A program made the position numbers and the translations under genes. The notes beneath the pieces are model-generated. The model was not told where the DNA came from and did no database searches. It was given only the letters and a program-made list of their open reading frames with translations. Positions 1 through 5,102 of a DNA stretch of 6,038 nt are shown piece by piece. Where the stretch lies: contig JANPJV010000245.1 in NCBI GenBank assembly GCA_031425695.1, forward strand, positions 1 to 6,038, read 5' to 3'. The stretch is from JANPJV01 sp031425695. GTDB lineage: Bacteria > Pseudomonadota > Gammaproteobacteria > Xanthomonadales > SZUA-5. Positions within the stretch are counted from its first letter, which is position 1, and each line of letters begins with the position of its first letter.

Positions 1-258
1 GGCCAAAAGCAGCCAACGCGTTGAGAGAAAGCACTGACGTTTCAGGGGGGCGCACCGCGCTTCTAAGCGCCATCTGATGAGCGCTAGTTCAATTGTGGCG
101 CTAACCTGACAGCGCCTTCTAGCGCCGTGGTCGAAGACTCAACCTGAATCTCGCGTAGCATGAAATCCAATCTGGGCGCACCAGACGCGTGATAGGGACA
201 ATGTGACGAAAGTCGCTAGCCCAACGCAGGCGGCCGCTTATCAACAAAGCCGTCAGTA
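1..258. other. Non-coding left flank
   Basis: I see no open frame with a believable start, ribosome binding site or recognisable protein here. The stretch ends where the insertion-sequence remnant begins (about 259). Its only clear structure is a cluster of GCGC-centred hexamers at 66-126, listed separately. A NotI-type palindrome (GCGGCCGC) lies at 230-237. Confidence 0.6.
66..126. repeat. Cluster of five RGCGCY hexamers
   Basis: Five hexamers of the form RGCGCY start at 66 (AGCGCC), 80 (AGCGCT), 97 (GGCGCT), 111 (AGCGCC) and 121 (AGCGCC), at spacings of 14, 17, 14 and 10 bp. Each has a self-complementary GCGC core. Several share a preceding CT or TCT, and the copies at 66 and 97 can be read as arms of an inverted repeat. 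What binds or generates them is unknown. They could be sites for a regulator, degenerate iterons, or chance in GC-rich DNA. Only the sequence pattern itself is seen. Confidence 0.4.
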
Positions 259-284
259 TGGGCTGCTGCCGGTCTCGTGGACAC
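259..284 (-). repeat. Probable terminal inverted repeat of the IS3-family remnant
   Basis: On the plus strand this stretch begins TGGGCTGCTGCCGGTCTCG and lies just beyond the transposase stop codon. It opens with the TG dinucleotide expected at IS3-family ends. It also has the general look of ends I associate with this group (a CCGG core, then a TCGTGGACA-like motif). The partner repeat is missing, so the outer boundary at 259 is inferred from the TG and from the distance to the stop codon. Confidence 0.5.
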
Positions 285-790
285 GCACCTAAGCTAACGC
301 CGCCTGTTCTTCGAACGCAACCGGGCGGAGATAGCCTAGCGTCGAGTGGCGTCGCCGCGGGTTGTAGAACCGCTCAATGTAGTCGAACACGTCGGCCTTC
401 GCCTCATCGCGTGTGCGGTACGTCTTGCGGGCTGTCCGCTCCGTCTTCAGCGAGGAGAAGAAGCTCTCCATCGCTGCATTATCCCAGCAGTTGCCAGCAC
501 GGCTCATTGAGCAGGCGACGCCCTGGTCGGCCATCAGCCGCTGGAACTGCTCGCTGGTATACTGCGAGCCGCGATCCGAGTGATGCAGCAGGGCTTCAGC
601 CCGGCCACGTCGCCAGAGTGCGGTCATCAGCGCGTCGGTGACCAGCTGGGCCGTCATCTCGGGCTTCATCGACCAGCCAACCACGCGGCGTGAGTAGAGG
701 TCGATCATCGCCGCCACGTAGAGCCATCCTTCCGCGGTCCAAATGTAAGTGAAGTCCGCCACCCACTTCTGGTTCAGCCGCGCCAGAAAT
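259..790 (-). mobile_element. IS3-family insertion sequence remnant (3' part only)
   Basis: The region holds the C-terminal DDE half of an IS3-family transposase and, beyond its stop codon, a sequence that looks like an IS terminus starting with TG at about 259. The upstream part of the element (orfA, the programmed frameshift region, the N-terminal half of orfB and the opposite terminal repeat) is absent. Transposase homology stops at about 780-790 and unrelated sequence follows. The element therefore cannot move on its own. I found no matching second terminal repeat or clear target duplication in the window. The exact right-hand limit is uncertain by about 10 bp. Confidence 0.8.
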
Positions 791-798
791 GTAAGCAA
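289..798 (-). pseudogene. IS3-family transposase OrfB, N-terminally truncated
   Basis: This is the catalytic (rve/integrase core) half of the OrfB transposase that cuts and joins IS ends. In the 169-residue frame the DDE triad is visible: Asp15 in the VADFTYIW motif, Asp75 in HHSDRGSQY, and Glu111 in DNAAMESFFSSLKTE. The 35 residues between Asp75 and Glu111 give the canonical DD(35)E spacing. The C-terminal motif YNPRRRHSTLGY at 145-156 is typical of the IS3 subgroup. Complete OrfB proteins are roughly 270-290 aa, so about 110-120 N-terminal residues, including the helix-turn-helix part, are gone. The apparent start at 798 is a TTG, and the first eight or so residues probably derive from unrelated flanking DNA. 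No orfA is present. It is almost certainly non-functional. Confidence 0.88.
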
Positions 799-943
799 GC
801 GGCCAGTTTAGCCGCTATTCGAAATGTCCGAGTGGAGACTCATCGCGCTCCACGAATTACGGCATCTACGCTCAGAGGCGTCGCGCGACTGATCGGGCAT
901 ATACCAGGTTTGAGCATGTCAGTGTCGTACAACGTACCGACTT

Positions 944-957
944 TGGTCCGCGGACCA
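944..957. repeat. Perfect 14-bp palindrome
   Basis: TGGTCCG is followed directly by its reverse complement CGGACCA, giving a 14-bp perfect dyad with no spacer. The flanking bases do not extend it. Such a site could be bound by a symmetric dimeric regulator, but no neighbouring regulator gene is seen and the role is unknown. Confidence 0.5.
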
Positions 958-993
958 TGCATTGTCCTCTGCTTGCAAGAAGCGGCAGAGCCG

Positions 994-1077
994 ATGCAGA
1001 ACAAACTGGTCTCGCTTCGAATGTGGGCCGTTATCGCCAGCGCTCTCATAGTGCTAGCGGCGGTCCCGCTTCTGTAA
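994..1077 (+). CDS. Doubtful 27-aa membrane peptide
   Basis: A short frame starts MQNKLVSLRM and continues as one hydrophobic stretch (residues about 11-27: Trp, Ala, Val, Ile, Leu rich) to a TAA stop. The composition of a few basic residues then a single transmembrane-length segment resembles small inner-membrane peptides. No Shine-Dalgarno sequence precedes the ATG, no homologue is recognised and chance is a serious alternative. Confidence 0.15.
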   Translation: MQNKLVSLRMWAVIASALIVLAAVPLL

Positions 1078-1176
1078 GGCCCTCAACTGTCGGAAGACGC
1101 AACACGTGGGCTCCAGCGCCGCAGTCTGGAAATCTTACGTCCAGCTCTACGGCCACTGGTTCTCGAGAGAAAACGC

Positions 1177-1443
1177 ATGAGCACCAAGAAGCCGGAACCC
1201 GGCAAACGCGGAGGCGCTCCGTTCAAGACGCCGGGAAAAAGCACGGTTGCGCCTTTGGCGAACCAAACCATCGTTGCGTTGTGCGGCGAACTTAAACAGC
1301 TCACCGGTGATCTGGAAGCGATTGCCGCCGGTCAGGCTGGTTCAACGTTTGCGAAGGGTCAGAGGACGAAACTCAAAGGTCGTATCGCCTCCGTGAGATC
1401 CATCCTGGCTAAGCTTGATGCTTCCCCTGCCAAGAAAGTTTGA
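1177..1443 (+). CDS. Small basic orphan protein, intact copy (88 aa)
   Basis: I do not recognise a named family. The protein is lysine-rich: 12 Lys and 4 Arg against 5 acidic residues. Residues 1-25 are rich in Lys, Pro and Gly and probably disordered. The middle contains APLANQTIVAL and GELKQLT, followed by GQAGSTFAKG at 52-61. A likely amphipathic helix follows (RIASVRSILAKLD at 69-81). There is no signal peptide or membrane segment, so a cytoplasmic location is expected; nucleic-acid binding is possible but only inferred from charge. The ATG at 1177 is supported by alignment with the paralogue starting at 5077, which shares the MST start and 54 of the first 70 residues. The leader has only a weak purine-rich stretch (GAGAGAAAA). 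Because the copies differ mostly at third codon positions, this is a real coding gene. It lies 288 bp upstream of the amidohydrolase. Confidence 0.75.
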   Translation: MSTKKPEPGKRGGAPFKTPGKSTVAPLANQTIVALCGELKQLTGDLEAIAAGQAGSTFAKGQRTKLKGRIASVRSILAKLDASPAKKV

Positions 1444-1731
1444 AGCTCACCGCTCTGTCTACGGATGTGACTAGCCGTCGCCTGCTTGCGCCTATCTGTA
1501 GACTTGGGTTGGCCAGGAGCAGACATGCGCCAAGTCCAGTAATCGCAGTAGCGGCTGTTGCTATGTGCGGTCACGTGGCGCATCCCTCCCCGAGGTCCAG
1601 CAATGCTGGATATCGTCGGCCCCCTCCTCGCTCCCGAGGAACCTGCCGCTACGCCGCTCATGGCAGTCCTTCGTGCTGAACAGCGCATGGTTGGGCATTT
1701 GCTCGTCTACGACGGGCCGCAAAGGAACAAC
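1444..1731. other. Intergenic region upstream of the amidohydrolase
   Basis: No separate gene is seen. The amidohydrolase frame stays open back to a TTG at 1558, but that extension has no ribosome binding site and would bury the signal peptide, so I treat it as untranslated. Two inverted repeats are visible. GACTTGG at 1501-1507 pairs with CCAAGTC at 1530-1536 (22-bp spacer). TCCAGC at 1596-1601 pairs with GCTGGA at 1605-1610 (3-nt loop). Neither is followed by a T-run, so neither is a convincing intrinsic terminator; they could be operator-like. I could not identify a good -35/-10 pair. Confidence 0.45.
1721..1726 (+). promoter_or_regulatory. Ribosome binding site that fixes the amidohydrolase start
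   Basis: AAAGGA lies five bases before the ATG at 1732, and the encoded protein then begins directly with a signal peptide. This favours 1732 over the upstream in-frame TTG at 1558. Confidence 0.7.
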
Positions 1732-3159
1732 ATGGTTTCGATCAGGGCAGTTTCCTGCATGGCGATAGCGCTTGCCAGTGTTGGCGGTGTTGCGCATGGC
1801 ACGCCGTTCAACACGAAAACGCTTGCCATCGAGCACGTGACGGTCGTTCCAATGACGCCGGACGGCAGCGTCCTCGTTGATCAGACAGTTATTGTCGAGA
1901 ATGGCCGCATCACGTCAATCGAACCATCAGCCACCGCAAAGCCGGTTGTGGGCATTCAGCATATCAATGGCGCGGGCAAGTGGCTCATGCCCAGCCTCAC
2001 CGACGCACATGTCCACTTGGAGAACGACCGTCTTCTGCGGCTCTATTTGCAGCAGCCCAAGATCCCGGATGGTACGATCAGTACACAAGACGTCTTCCTT
2101 CCGTACGTGGCGCACGGCGTCCTCCAGATCATCGACCTGTCGGCCATGTCAGAGACTGTTGGACAGCGTCTTGAAGTGGAAACCGCACGCACGCTCGGAC
2201 CGCACATCGCAATGGCCGCGATGATCGACGGCGCTCCGGCGACATGGCCAATCGGAATGACGCGGGTTGCGACAAATCCGGTCGAAGGACGCCAGGCCGT
2301 CCGAGACGCGGCCGCCGAAGGTTATGAGATCATAAAGGCCTACGGTAATCTTGACCTGCCGACATTCACCGCGATTGTCGAAGAGGCGCGTCGCCTGAAA
2401 CTCCCGGTTGTTGGCCATATCCCGCAGCGGGGCAAAGGCATCACCGCCAAATTCTTCCAGCCCGGCTTCACCATGGTCGCCCATGCGGAAGAGTTTGCGC
2501 AGCAGACAGCAGTTCCTTCTGAAGCGGACATCCCGCGCTATGTGGCAATGGCCAAGCAGAACGGAACGTGGCTCACCGCGACCCTGACGCTCAACGAACG
2601 GCTCGTCGAGCAGACCGCCCACCCCGAAACGCTGAAGACACGCCCGGAAATCAGCTTTCTCACGCCCCTCTTCCATTCGGTCGTGACGAACCACAATCCC
2701 TACGTTGCTCAGGCAAGCCCCAAGCGGATCGAATACCTTAGCAAGATCGTTTCGTTCAACGCGAAGCTCGTAAAGGCGTTTGGCGATGCCGGTATTCCGG
2801 TTCTCGCAGGCACCGACACGCCGGTTCCAGGACTGGTCGCTGGCTTTTCCCTTCACGATGAGCTGGAAGCGATGGCACGCGCTGGTCTCGATAACCGGCG
2901 TGTCCTCGAAGGCGCGACGCGTCTTCCCGCGGAATGGCTCGGTGTAGACGCGGATCGGGGCACCGTCGCCGTCGGCAAGCGCGCTGACCTCATCCTGCTC
3001 GATGGCGATCCATTGGCGGATGTCGCCAACACGCGCCGTATCTCAGCGGTCATCGCTGGTGGTCGCTACCTGCCCCGCGCCGAACTCGACAGGGACATGC
3101 TGGCGTTAGACAAGCGATACGCGGCGATCAGGAAACCTGCGGCGACGCCCACGCCGTGA
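1732..3159 (+). CDS. Exported metal-dependent amidohydrolase (COG1228 / imidazolonepropionase-like)
   Basis: This 475-aa protein belongs to the amidohydrolase superfamily, which hydrolyses amide or related C-N bonds with a metal centre. Residues 1 to about 23 form a signal peptide (short basic start, hydrophobic core MAIALASVGGVA), so it probably acts in the periplasm. The N-terminal beta-sandwich part (about 29-86) contains the usual VVPMTPDG and IVENGRI segments and leads into PSLTDAHVHLE. Putative metal ligands are His93 and His95 (HxH), Lys202 in EIIKAYGNLD (likely carboxylated), His229 in VGHIPQ, His251 in AHAEE and Asp362 in AGTDTPVPG. The C-terminus has the typical GKRADLILLDGDPLAD return strand (about 418-433). 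All expected residues are present and no frameshift is seen. Relatives include exported Xaa-amino-acid dipeptidases, but the substrate cannot be read from the sequence. Two small ORFs follow at once on the same strand. Start chosen from the AAAGGA site and signal peptide. Confidence 0.92.
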   Translation: MVSIRAVSCMAIALASVGGVAHGTPFNTKTLAIEHVTVVPMTPDGSVLVDQTVIVENGRITSIEPSATAKPVVGIQHINGAGKWLMPSLTDAHVHLENDRLLRLYLQQPKIPDGTISTQDVFLPYVAHGVLQIIDLSAMSETVGQRLEVETARTLGPHIAMAAMIDGAPATWPIGMTRVATNPVEGRQAVRDAAAEGYEIIKAYGNLDLPTFTAIVEEARRLKLPVVGHIPQRGKGITAKFFQPGFTMVAHAEEFAQQTAVPSEADIPRYVAMAKQNGTWLTATLTLNERLVEQTAHPETLKTRPEISFLTPLFHSVVTNHNPYVAQASPKRIEYLSKIVSFNAKLVKAFGDAGIPVLAGTDTPVPGLVAGFSLHDELEAMARAGLDNRRVLEGATRLPAEWLGVDADRGTVAVGKRADLILLDGDPLADVANTRRISAVIAGGRYLPRAELDRDMLALDKRYAAIRKPAATPTP

Positions 3160-3327
3160 ATGAGAGTGAAGGATGACCGTTCGGCTCCATGTTGTGTCAC
3201 CTTGGGCCTCCAGCACGCTCCGGACCTGACGGACGTGCGGGCCGAAGTTGTCGCCCCACGAGAGCGCCTCCTGTCAATCGCCAAGGCTCTGCGAGAATCT
3301 GTGCTTGGCGGTAGGCAGGGAGGATAA
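3160..3327 (+). CDS. Possible 55-aa coupled small ORF
   Basis: The ATG immediately follows the amidohydrolase stop codon without any gap, and the TAA lies four bases before the GTG of the next ORF, whose ribosome binding site falls inside this frame's last codons. That packing suggests translational coupling in one operon. There is no Shine-Dalgarno sequence of its own. The product begins MRVKDDRSAP, has two adjacent cysteines near residues 11-12, and ends in a helical, basic segment (APRERLLSIAKALRES) before GGRQGG. No family is recognised, and chance openness in GC-rich DNA remains a real alternative. Confidence 0.33.
   Translation: MRVKDDRSAPCCVTLGLQHAPDLTDVRAEVVAPRERLLSIAKALRESVLGGRQGG
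3317..3324 (+). promoter_or_regulatory. Strong ribosome binding site before a GTG start
   Basis: AGGGAGGA ends seven bases before the GTG at 3332. It is the best Shine-Dalgarno match in this part of the window. It supports a 69-aa product rather than the longer frame opening at the ATG at 3248. Confidence 0.7.
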
Positions 3328-3331
3328 CAGC

Positions 3332-3541
3332 GTGCCCTACGTTATCAAATTTATGAAGCATGCCGAGGAGATCGAGCAGACCCCTTGGGAGCGCTCGTTC
3401 GAGACCGCCGAGCGGCACGCTCAGGATCACTTCCCAATGCACCGTAGTCGGTCTGGTGCGACGCACGTTGAGGTCTACGACTCCCTCACGGGAATTCTCA
3501 TGTTCACGCACCCGATCTTGCGCGGCGCCAAACGGACCTAA
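3332..3541 (+). CDS. Small orphan protein (69 aa), GTG start
   Basis: Predicted cytoplasmic protein beginning MPYVIKFMKHAEEIEQTPWE and ending FTHPILRGAKRT. An N-terminal strand (PYVIKF) is followed by a charged, helix-prone stretch with alternating Glu, Arg and His (about 19-33, containing AERHAQDHF). A second strand pair (HVEVYD, GILMFTH) comes near the C-terminus. This strand-helix-strand plan resembles small uncharacterised proteins common in alphaproteobacteria, from memory only; no function is assigned. The start is set by the AGGGAGGA site. It lies about 170 bp after the amidohydrolase stop, on the same strand and possibly in one transcript. The overlapping minus-strand frame (3197-3649) is judged a shadow. 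Confidence 0.68.
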   Translation: MPYVIKFMKHAEEIEQTPWERSFETAERHAQDHFPMHRSRSGATHVEVYDSLTGILMFTHPILRGAKRT

Positions 3542-4069
3542 ACGGCCGGCGCCCCGCTGCCAGGCGTCGGAAATCGGCCGCGTCAAACCGCCGGTAGAAA
3601 ACTTGGAGCGCGAAGGAACGTTTCGGGCCCCGAGGTCGTCAAAACGCAAACTGTGGCGATCCGGCTGAGTCGATCCAGTTCAGCCATTCACCGATGATAC
3701 TGTGCTGCGGCGGTTCCTCGCCCAATCCGCGCCAGTCGTAATGTTCGAGTATCCGGCACTCTGGGTGCCGCCGGGTTCTCTGCTGCATGCGCCAATCAAC
3801 TTCCGTCGAGCGTGTGGCCCGCCTGCGCCGGGGACTGAACACCTAGCCAGCAGTGCTTGGCGCCTCAAGCGCGATTTACACTGACGCCGCCATCGCTAAA
3901 CCCGATGCCGCCTGCAGCGCGCGAGTGTCCTCCCCATGCCCCACAGCCGTCGAGCACCTTGATACTGCGGTCCACCATTGCCCCTACCGGCCGCGCAAGA
4001 GGTTGAGCACGCTCCTCGCGCATCGCCAAGACAACTCGACCCACCCGCGCGCCTCTCAAAGATCCAAGA
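3542..4069. other. Degraded region without a recognisable gene
   Basis: Frames on both strands are open for 60-110 codons but overlap one another, lack ribosome binding sites and have arginine/proline-rich translations typical of shadow frames in GC-rich DNA. The only one with a somewhat natural composition is the minus-strand frame at 3639-3842, listed separately. The region leads into phage-like and Sel1-like fragments, so it is probably decayed accessory DNA. Confidence 0.45.
3639..3842 (-). CDS. Doubtful 67-aa ORF or gene fragment
   Basis: The frame starts at a GTG (3842) and ends TGA. The part from about residue 15 onward has a natural amino-acid mix, unlike neighbouring shadow frames: VDWRMQQRTRRHPE, then LEHYDWRGLGEEP, then IIGEWLNWIDS. 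It has several Trp and Tyr and a balanced charge. The first 14 residues (Arg/Ser rich) look like non-coding read-through. There is no clear Shine-Dalgarno sequence and no recognised family. It may be the C-terminal remnant of a larger lost gene. Confidence 0.27.
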   Translation of the reverse strand: MFSPRRRRATRSTEVDWRMQQRTRRHPECRILEHYDWRGLGEEPPQHSIIGEWLNWIDSAGSPQFAF

Positions 4070-4262
4070 ATGATCGGCGTCGAGATTGGCATGAAGCTGA
4101 CGGAGCGGCTGGCGACAGATGCGGCTGAAAAAGGCGCGCGCGGCCACACTGGAGCGCGGAACATAACCGTGCAACGGCTGAGACACCCGGGCGCGGGACG
4201 CACCTACAGGCGCGGCAGGACGGTTGAGCTTACGGCGTCTGCGCCGGACGATCCGACTGCGC
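4070..4262 (+). pseudogene. Fragment resembling a phage HK97 gp10-type protein
   Basis: The frame begins MIGVEIGMKLTERLATDAAE and continues through RHPGAGRTYRRGRTVE to TASAPDDPTA (about residues 37-64). The combination GRTYRRG, a hydroxyl-rich strand, then ASAPxxPxA is a signature I associate with HK97 gp10-like phage head-tail proteins, in which a DTGxL motif normally follows. Here that continuation is missing. After about 4262 the frame enters the antisense of the Sel1-like gene, so the remaining phage protein is lost. There is no good ribosome binding site; ATGs at 4070 and 4091 are both possible. Identification rests on motif memory, not a search. The frame stays open to 4591, but that part is antisense. 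Confidence 0.42.
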
Positions 4263-4452
4263 CCCCTGCATCGCCCTGTTCAGCCGCAAGTCGGTTCCAC
4301 TCGAGAGCTTCGGCGTTGTCGGCACGCGCACCAGCAGCATCCGCCCGTGACATCGCTTTCGAAGCGTCGGTGCTGACCTGCGCCGGTACCGAGGCAGCCA
4401 GCGCGATTGCTCCGGCGGATAGCAGCAGCAGTCTTCGAAGCGTCGCTGGCAT
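4204..4452 (-). pseudogene. Truncated exported Sel1-repeat-like protein
   Basis: The ATG at 4452 is preceded by a GGGGGAAGGG ribosome binding site. Residues 1-24 form a clear signal peptide (MPATLRRLLLLSAGAIALAA, likely cut after SVPA). Residues about 40-63 (ADNAEALEWNRLAAEQGDAG) match the first half of a Sel1/TPR-like repeat, in which the family pattern continues GDAGAQYNLG. Here a run of five G (minus strand, positions 4266-4262) gives GDAGGAV. With four G the frame would read GDAGAQ and then stop after eight more codons. Either way only half a repeat exists, while Sel1 proteins normally have several. The coding match ends where the plus-strand phage-like fragment begins, pointing to a rearrangement junction near 4262. 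The promoter and signal peptide may still be functional, but the product is probably not. Confidence 0.6.
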
Positions 4453-4681
4453 GGCCCTTCCCCCGGTCAGTCTGAAGGCGACGACGATAGGCTTGGCGGG
4501 CCCGAAAGCAAAATCGCCCGGTGGTAGTGATGGGGTCTTGGTCCCGGCTCGGCTGACGCGTCTAGGAGACGGCGCTCCCGGAGATTGCTAGGCGCTCGCT
4601 GGCCAAAATGCGTATCCCGCCCCCTAACTAGCGGCAGGTACGACATTGATTTTATTTGCAATTGTGGAGCAAGCGATAAGA

Positions 4682-4740
4682 TTCGGACTCATGACCCGAC
4701 TTTGGCAAAACCCGATCTGCTAGTTTGGCTAAAGTCCGAA
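4682..4740. repeat. Imperfect two-stem inverted repeat
   Basis: An outer stem pairs TTCGGACT (4682-4689) with AGTCCGAA (4733-4740). Inside, TTTGGCAAA from 4701 pairs with TTTGGCTAAA from 4724 with one G-T wobble and one mismatch, leaving a loop of about 13 nt and an asymmetric bulge at 4690-4700. It could be an RNA structure, an operator or a relic of a mobile-element end. No T-run follows, so it is not an intrinsic terminator. Confidence 0.4.
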
Positions 4741-4760
4741 GCGTGCCGATGAATTCGAAA

Positions 4761-4805
4761 ATTCCATATCGCTGGACCGACATCCGCGATCATTCAACGT
4801 GGAAT
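4761..4805 (-). terminator. Candidate hairpin terminator after the small-gene pair
   Basis: ATTCCA (4761-4766) pairs with TGGAAT (4800-4805), and inside it ATCGC (4768-4772) pairs with GCGAT (4786-4790). On the minus strand the hairpin begins six bases after the restored stop codon of the paralogue and its last arm runs into TTTT. The stem is interrupted and not very GC-rich, so termination here is only a possibility. Confidence 0.25.
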
Positions 4806-4811
4806 GCAAGC

Positions 4812-5077
4812 TCAAGTTTTTGTGCTGCTGGTAGCGTCTAACTTCGCCAGGATGGATTTCAGCGCGTTATGCGGGTCATGAGTTTCTTCTTGTCACCCTT
4901 GGCGAAGGTTGAACCGGCCTGACCGCCGCTGATAGCTTCAAGGTCGGTGGTGAGCTGTTTGAGTTCGCCGCGCAAAGCGACGATCGTCTGGTTGGCCAAC
5001 GGCGCGTTTGTGTTCTTGCCGGGTGTTTTGAACGGAGCGCGGCCCAGTTCGCCAGGTTTGGGCTTCTCTGTGCTCAT
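4812..5077 (-). pseudogene. Small basic orphan protein, frameshifted second copy
   Basis: This paralogue of the 88-aa protein at 1177 starts at the ATG at 5077 and shares 54 of the first 70 residues, including APFKTPGK, APLANQTIVAL, GELKQLT and GQAGSTFAKG. The reading frame stops at 4859 after RITR (72 aa). One base appears to be missing there: the intact copy has 21 nt where this one has 20. Shifting frame restores ALKSILAKLDA, which matches SILAKLDA in the intact copy, and a tail reaching a TGA at 4812. The frameshift removes the predicted C-terminal helix, so the product is either non-functional or a 72-aa variant. An excellent AGGAG site precedes the start. The gene begins 25 bp after the 77-aa ORF on the same strand, suggesting one transcript. 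A sequencing error could also explain the single-base loss. Confidence 0.75.
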
Positions 5078-5082
5078 GCAGT

Positions 5083-5087
5083 CTCCT
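5083..5087 (-). promoter_or_regulatory. Ribosome binding site of the second small basic gene
   Basis: On the minus strand GAGAGGAG ends with AGGAG five bases upstream of the ATG at 5077. It decides for the start at MST, in agreement with the paralogue at 1177, over an in-frame TTG/ATG region seven codons upstream. Confidence 0.7.
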
Positions 5088-5102
5088 CTCGATAACAACG
5101 GC

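Larger units (their letters stand above)
799..1176. other. Unassigned region between IS remnant and small basic gene
   Basis: These roughly 380 bp contain no gene I can support. An 81-codon plus-strand frame (832-1077) has no ribosome binding site, and only its last 27 codons look protein-like (listed separately). The region holds a perfect 14-bp palindrome at 944-957. The last 15-30 bp before 1177 resemble the leader of the paralogous gene at 5077, so the ancestral duplication included a little upstream DNA. Confidence 0.5.
4453..4811. other. Non-coding region between Sel1-like start and small-gene end
   Basis: This stretch of roughly 360 bp separates the start of the Sel1-like gene from the 3' end of the paralogue (both on the minus strand). 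No supported gene is present: a 64-codon minus frame (4467-4661) lacks a ribosome binding site and has a low-complexity translation. From about 4640 to 4810 the DNA is visibly AT-richer than its surroundings and contains two imperfect hairpins (4682-4740 and 4761-4805). Confidence 0.5.

Noticed and set aside
258..641. 127-codon plus-strand frame
   Set aside because: It is antisense to the transposase, Ser/Arg/Pro-rich, and starts inside the IS terminus.
232..804. 8-bp inverted match GGCCGCTT / AAGCGGCC flanking the IS remnant (232-239 and 797-804)
   Set aside because: It is short, GC-rich, in the wrong orientation for a target duplication and lies about 20 bp outside the left terminus; most likely chance.
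1558..1731. N-terminal extension of the amidohydrolase (58 codons)
   Set aside because: It starts at a TTG without a ribosome binding site and would bury a good signal peptide; the ATG at 1732 with AAAGGA is much better.
2149..2856. 235-codon open frame on the minus strand inside the amidohydrolase
   Set aside because: It lies fully antisense to a gene with intact catalytic motifs; long antisense frames are common in GC-rich DNA.
3197..3649. 150-codon minus-strand frame
   Set aside because: It is antisense to the 69-aa gene with a strong ribosome binding site, and its translation shows no recognisable motif.
3736..3760. GTTCGAGT sequence resembling a tRNA T-loop
   Set aside because: The flanking bases do not form a T-stem, and no acceptor or anticodon arms are found nearby.
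4263..4591. Continuation of the plus-strand frame beyond the phage-like part
   Set aside because: It is the antisense of the Sel1-like gene with its signal peptide and ribosome binding site; Ala/Ser-rich translation with no phage motif.
4682..4740. Possible integron attC site
   Set aside because: The imperfect hairpin has the right size, but the conserved RYYYAAC/GTTRRRY core sites are absent and no integrase is seen.
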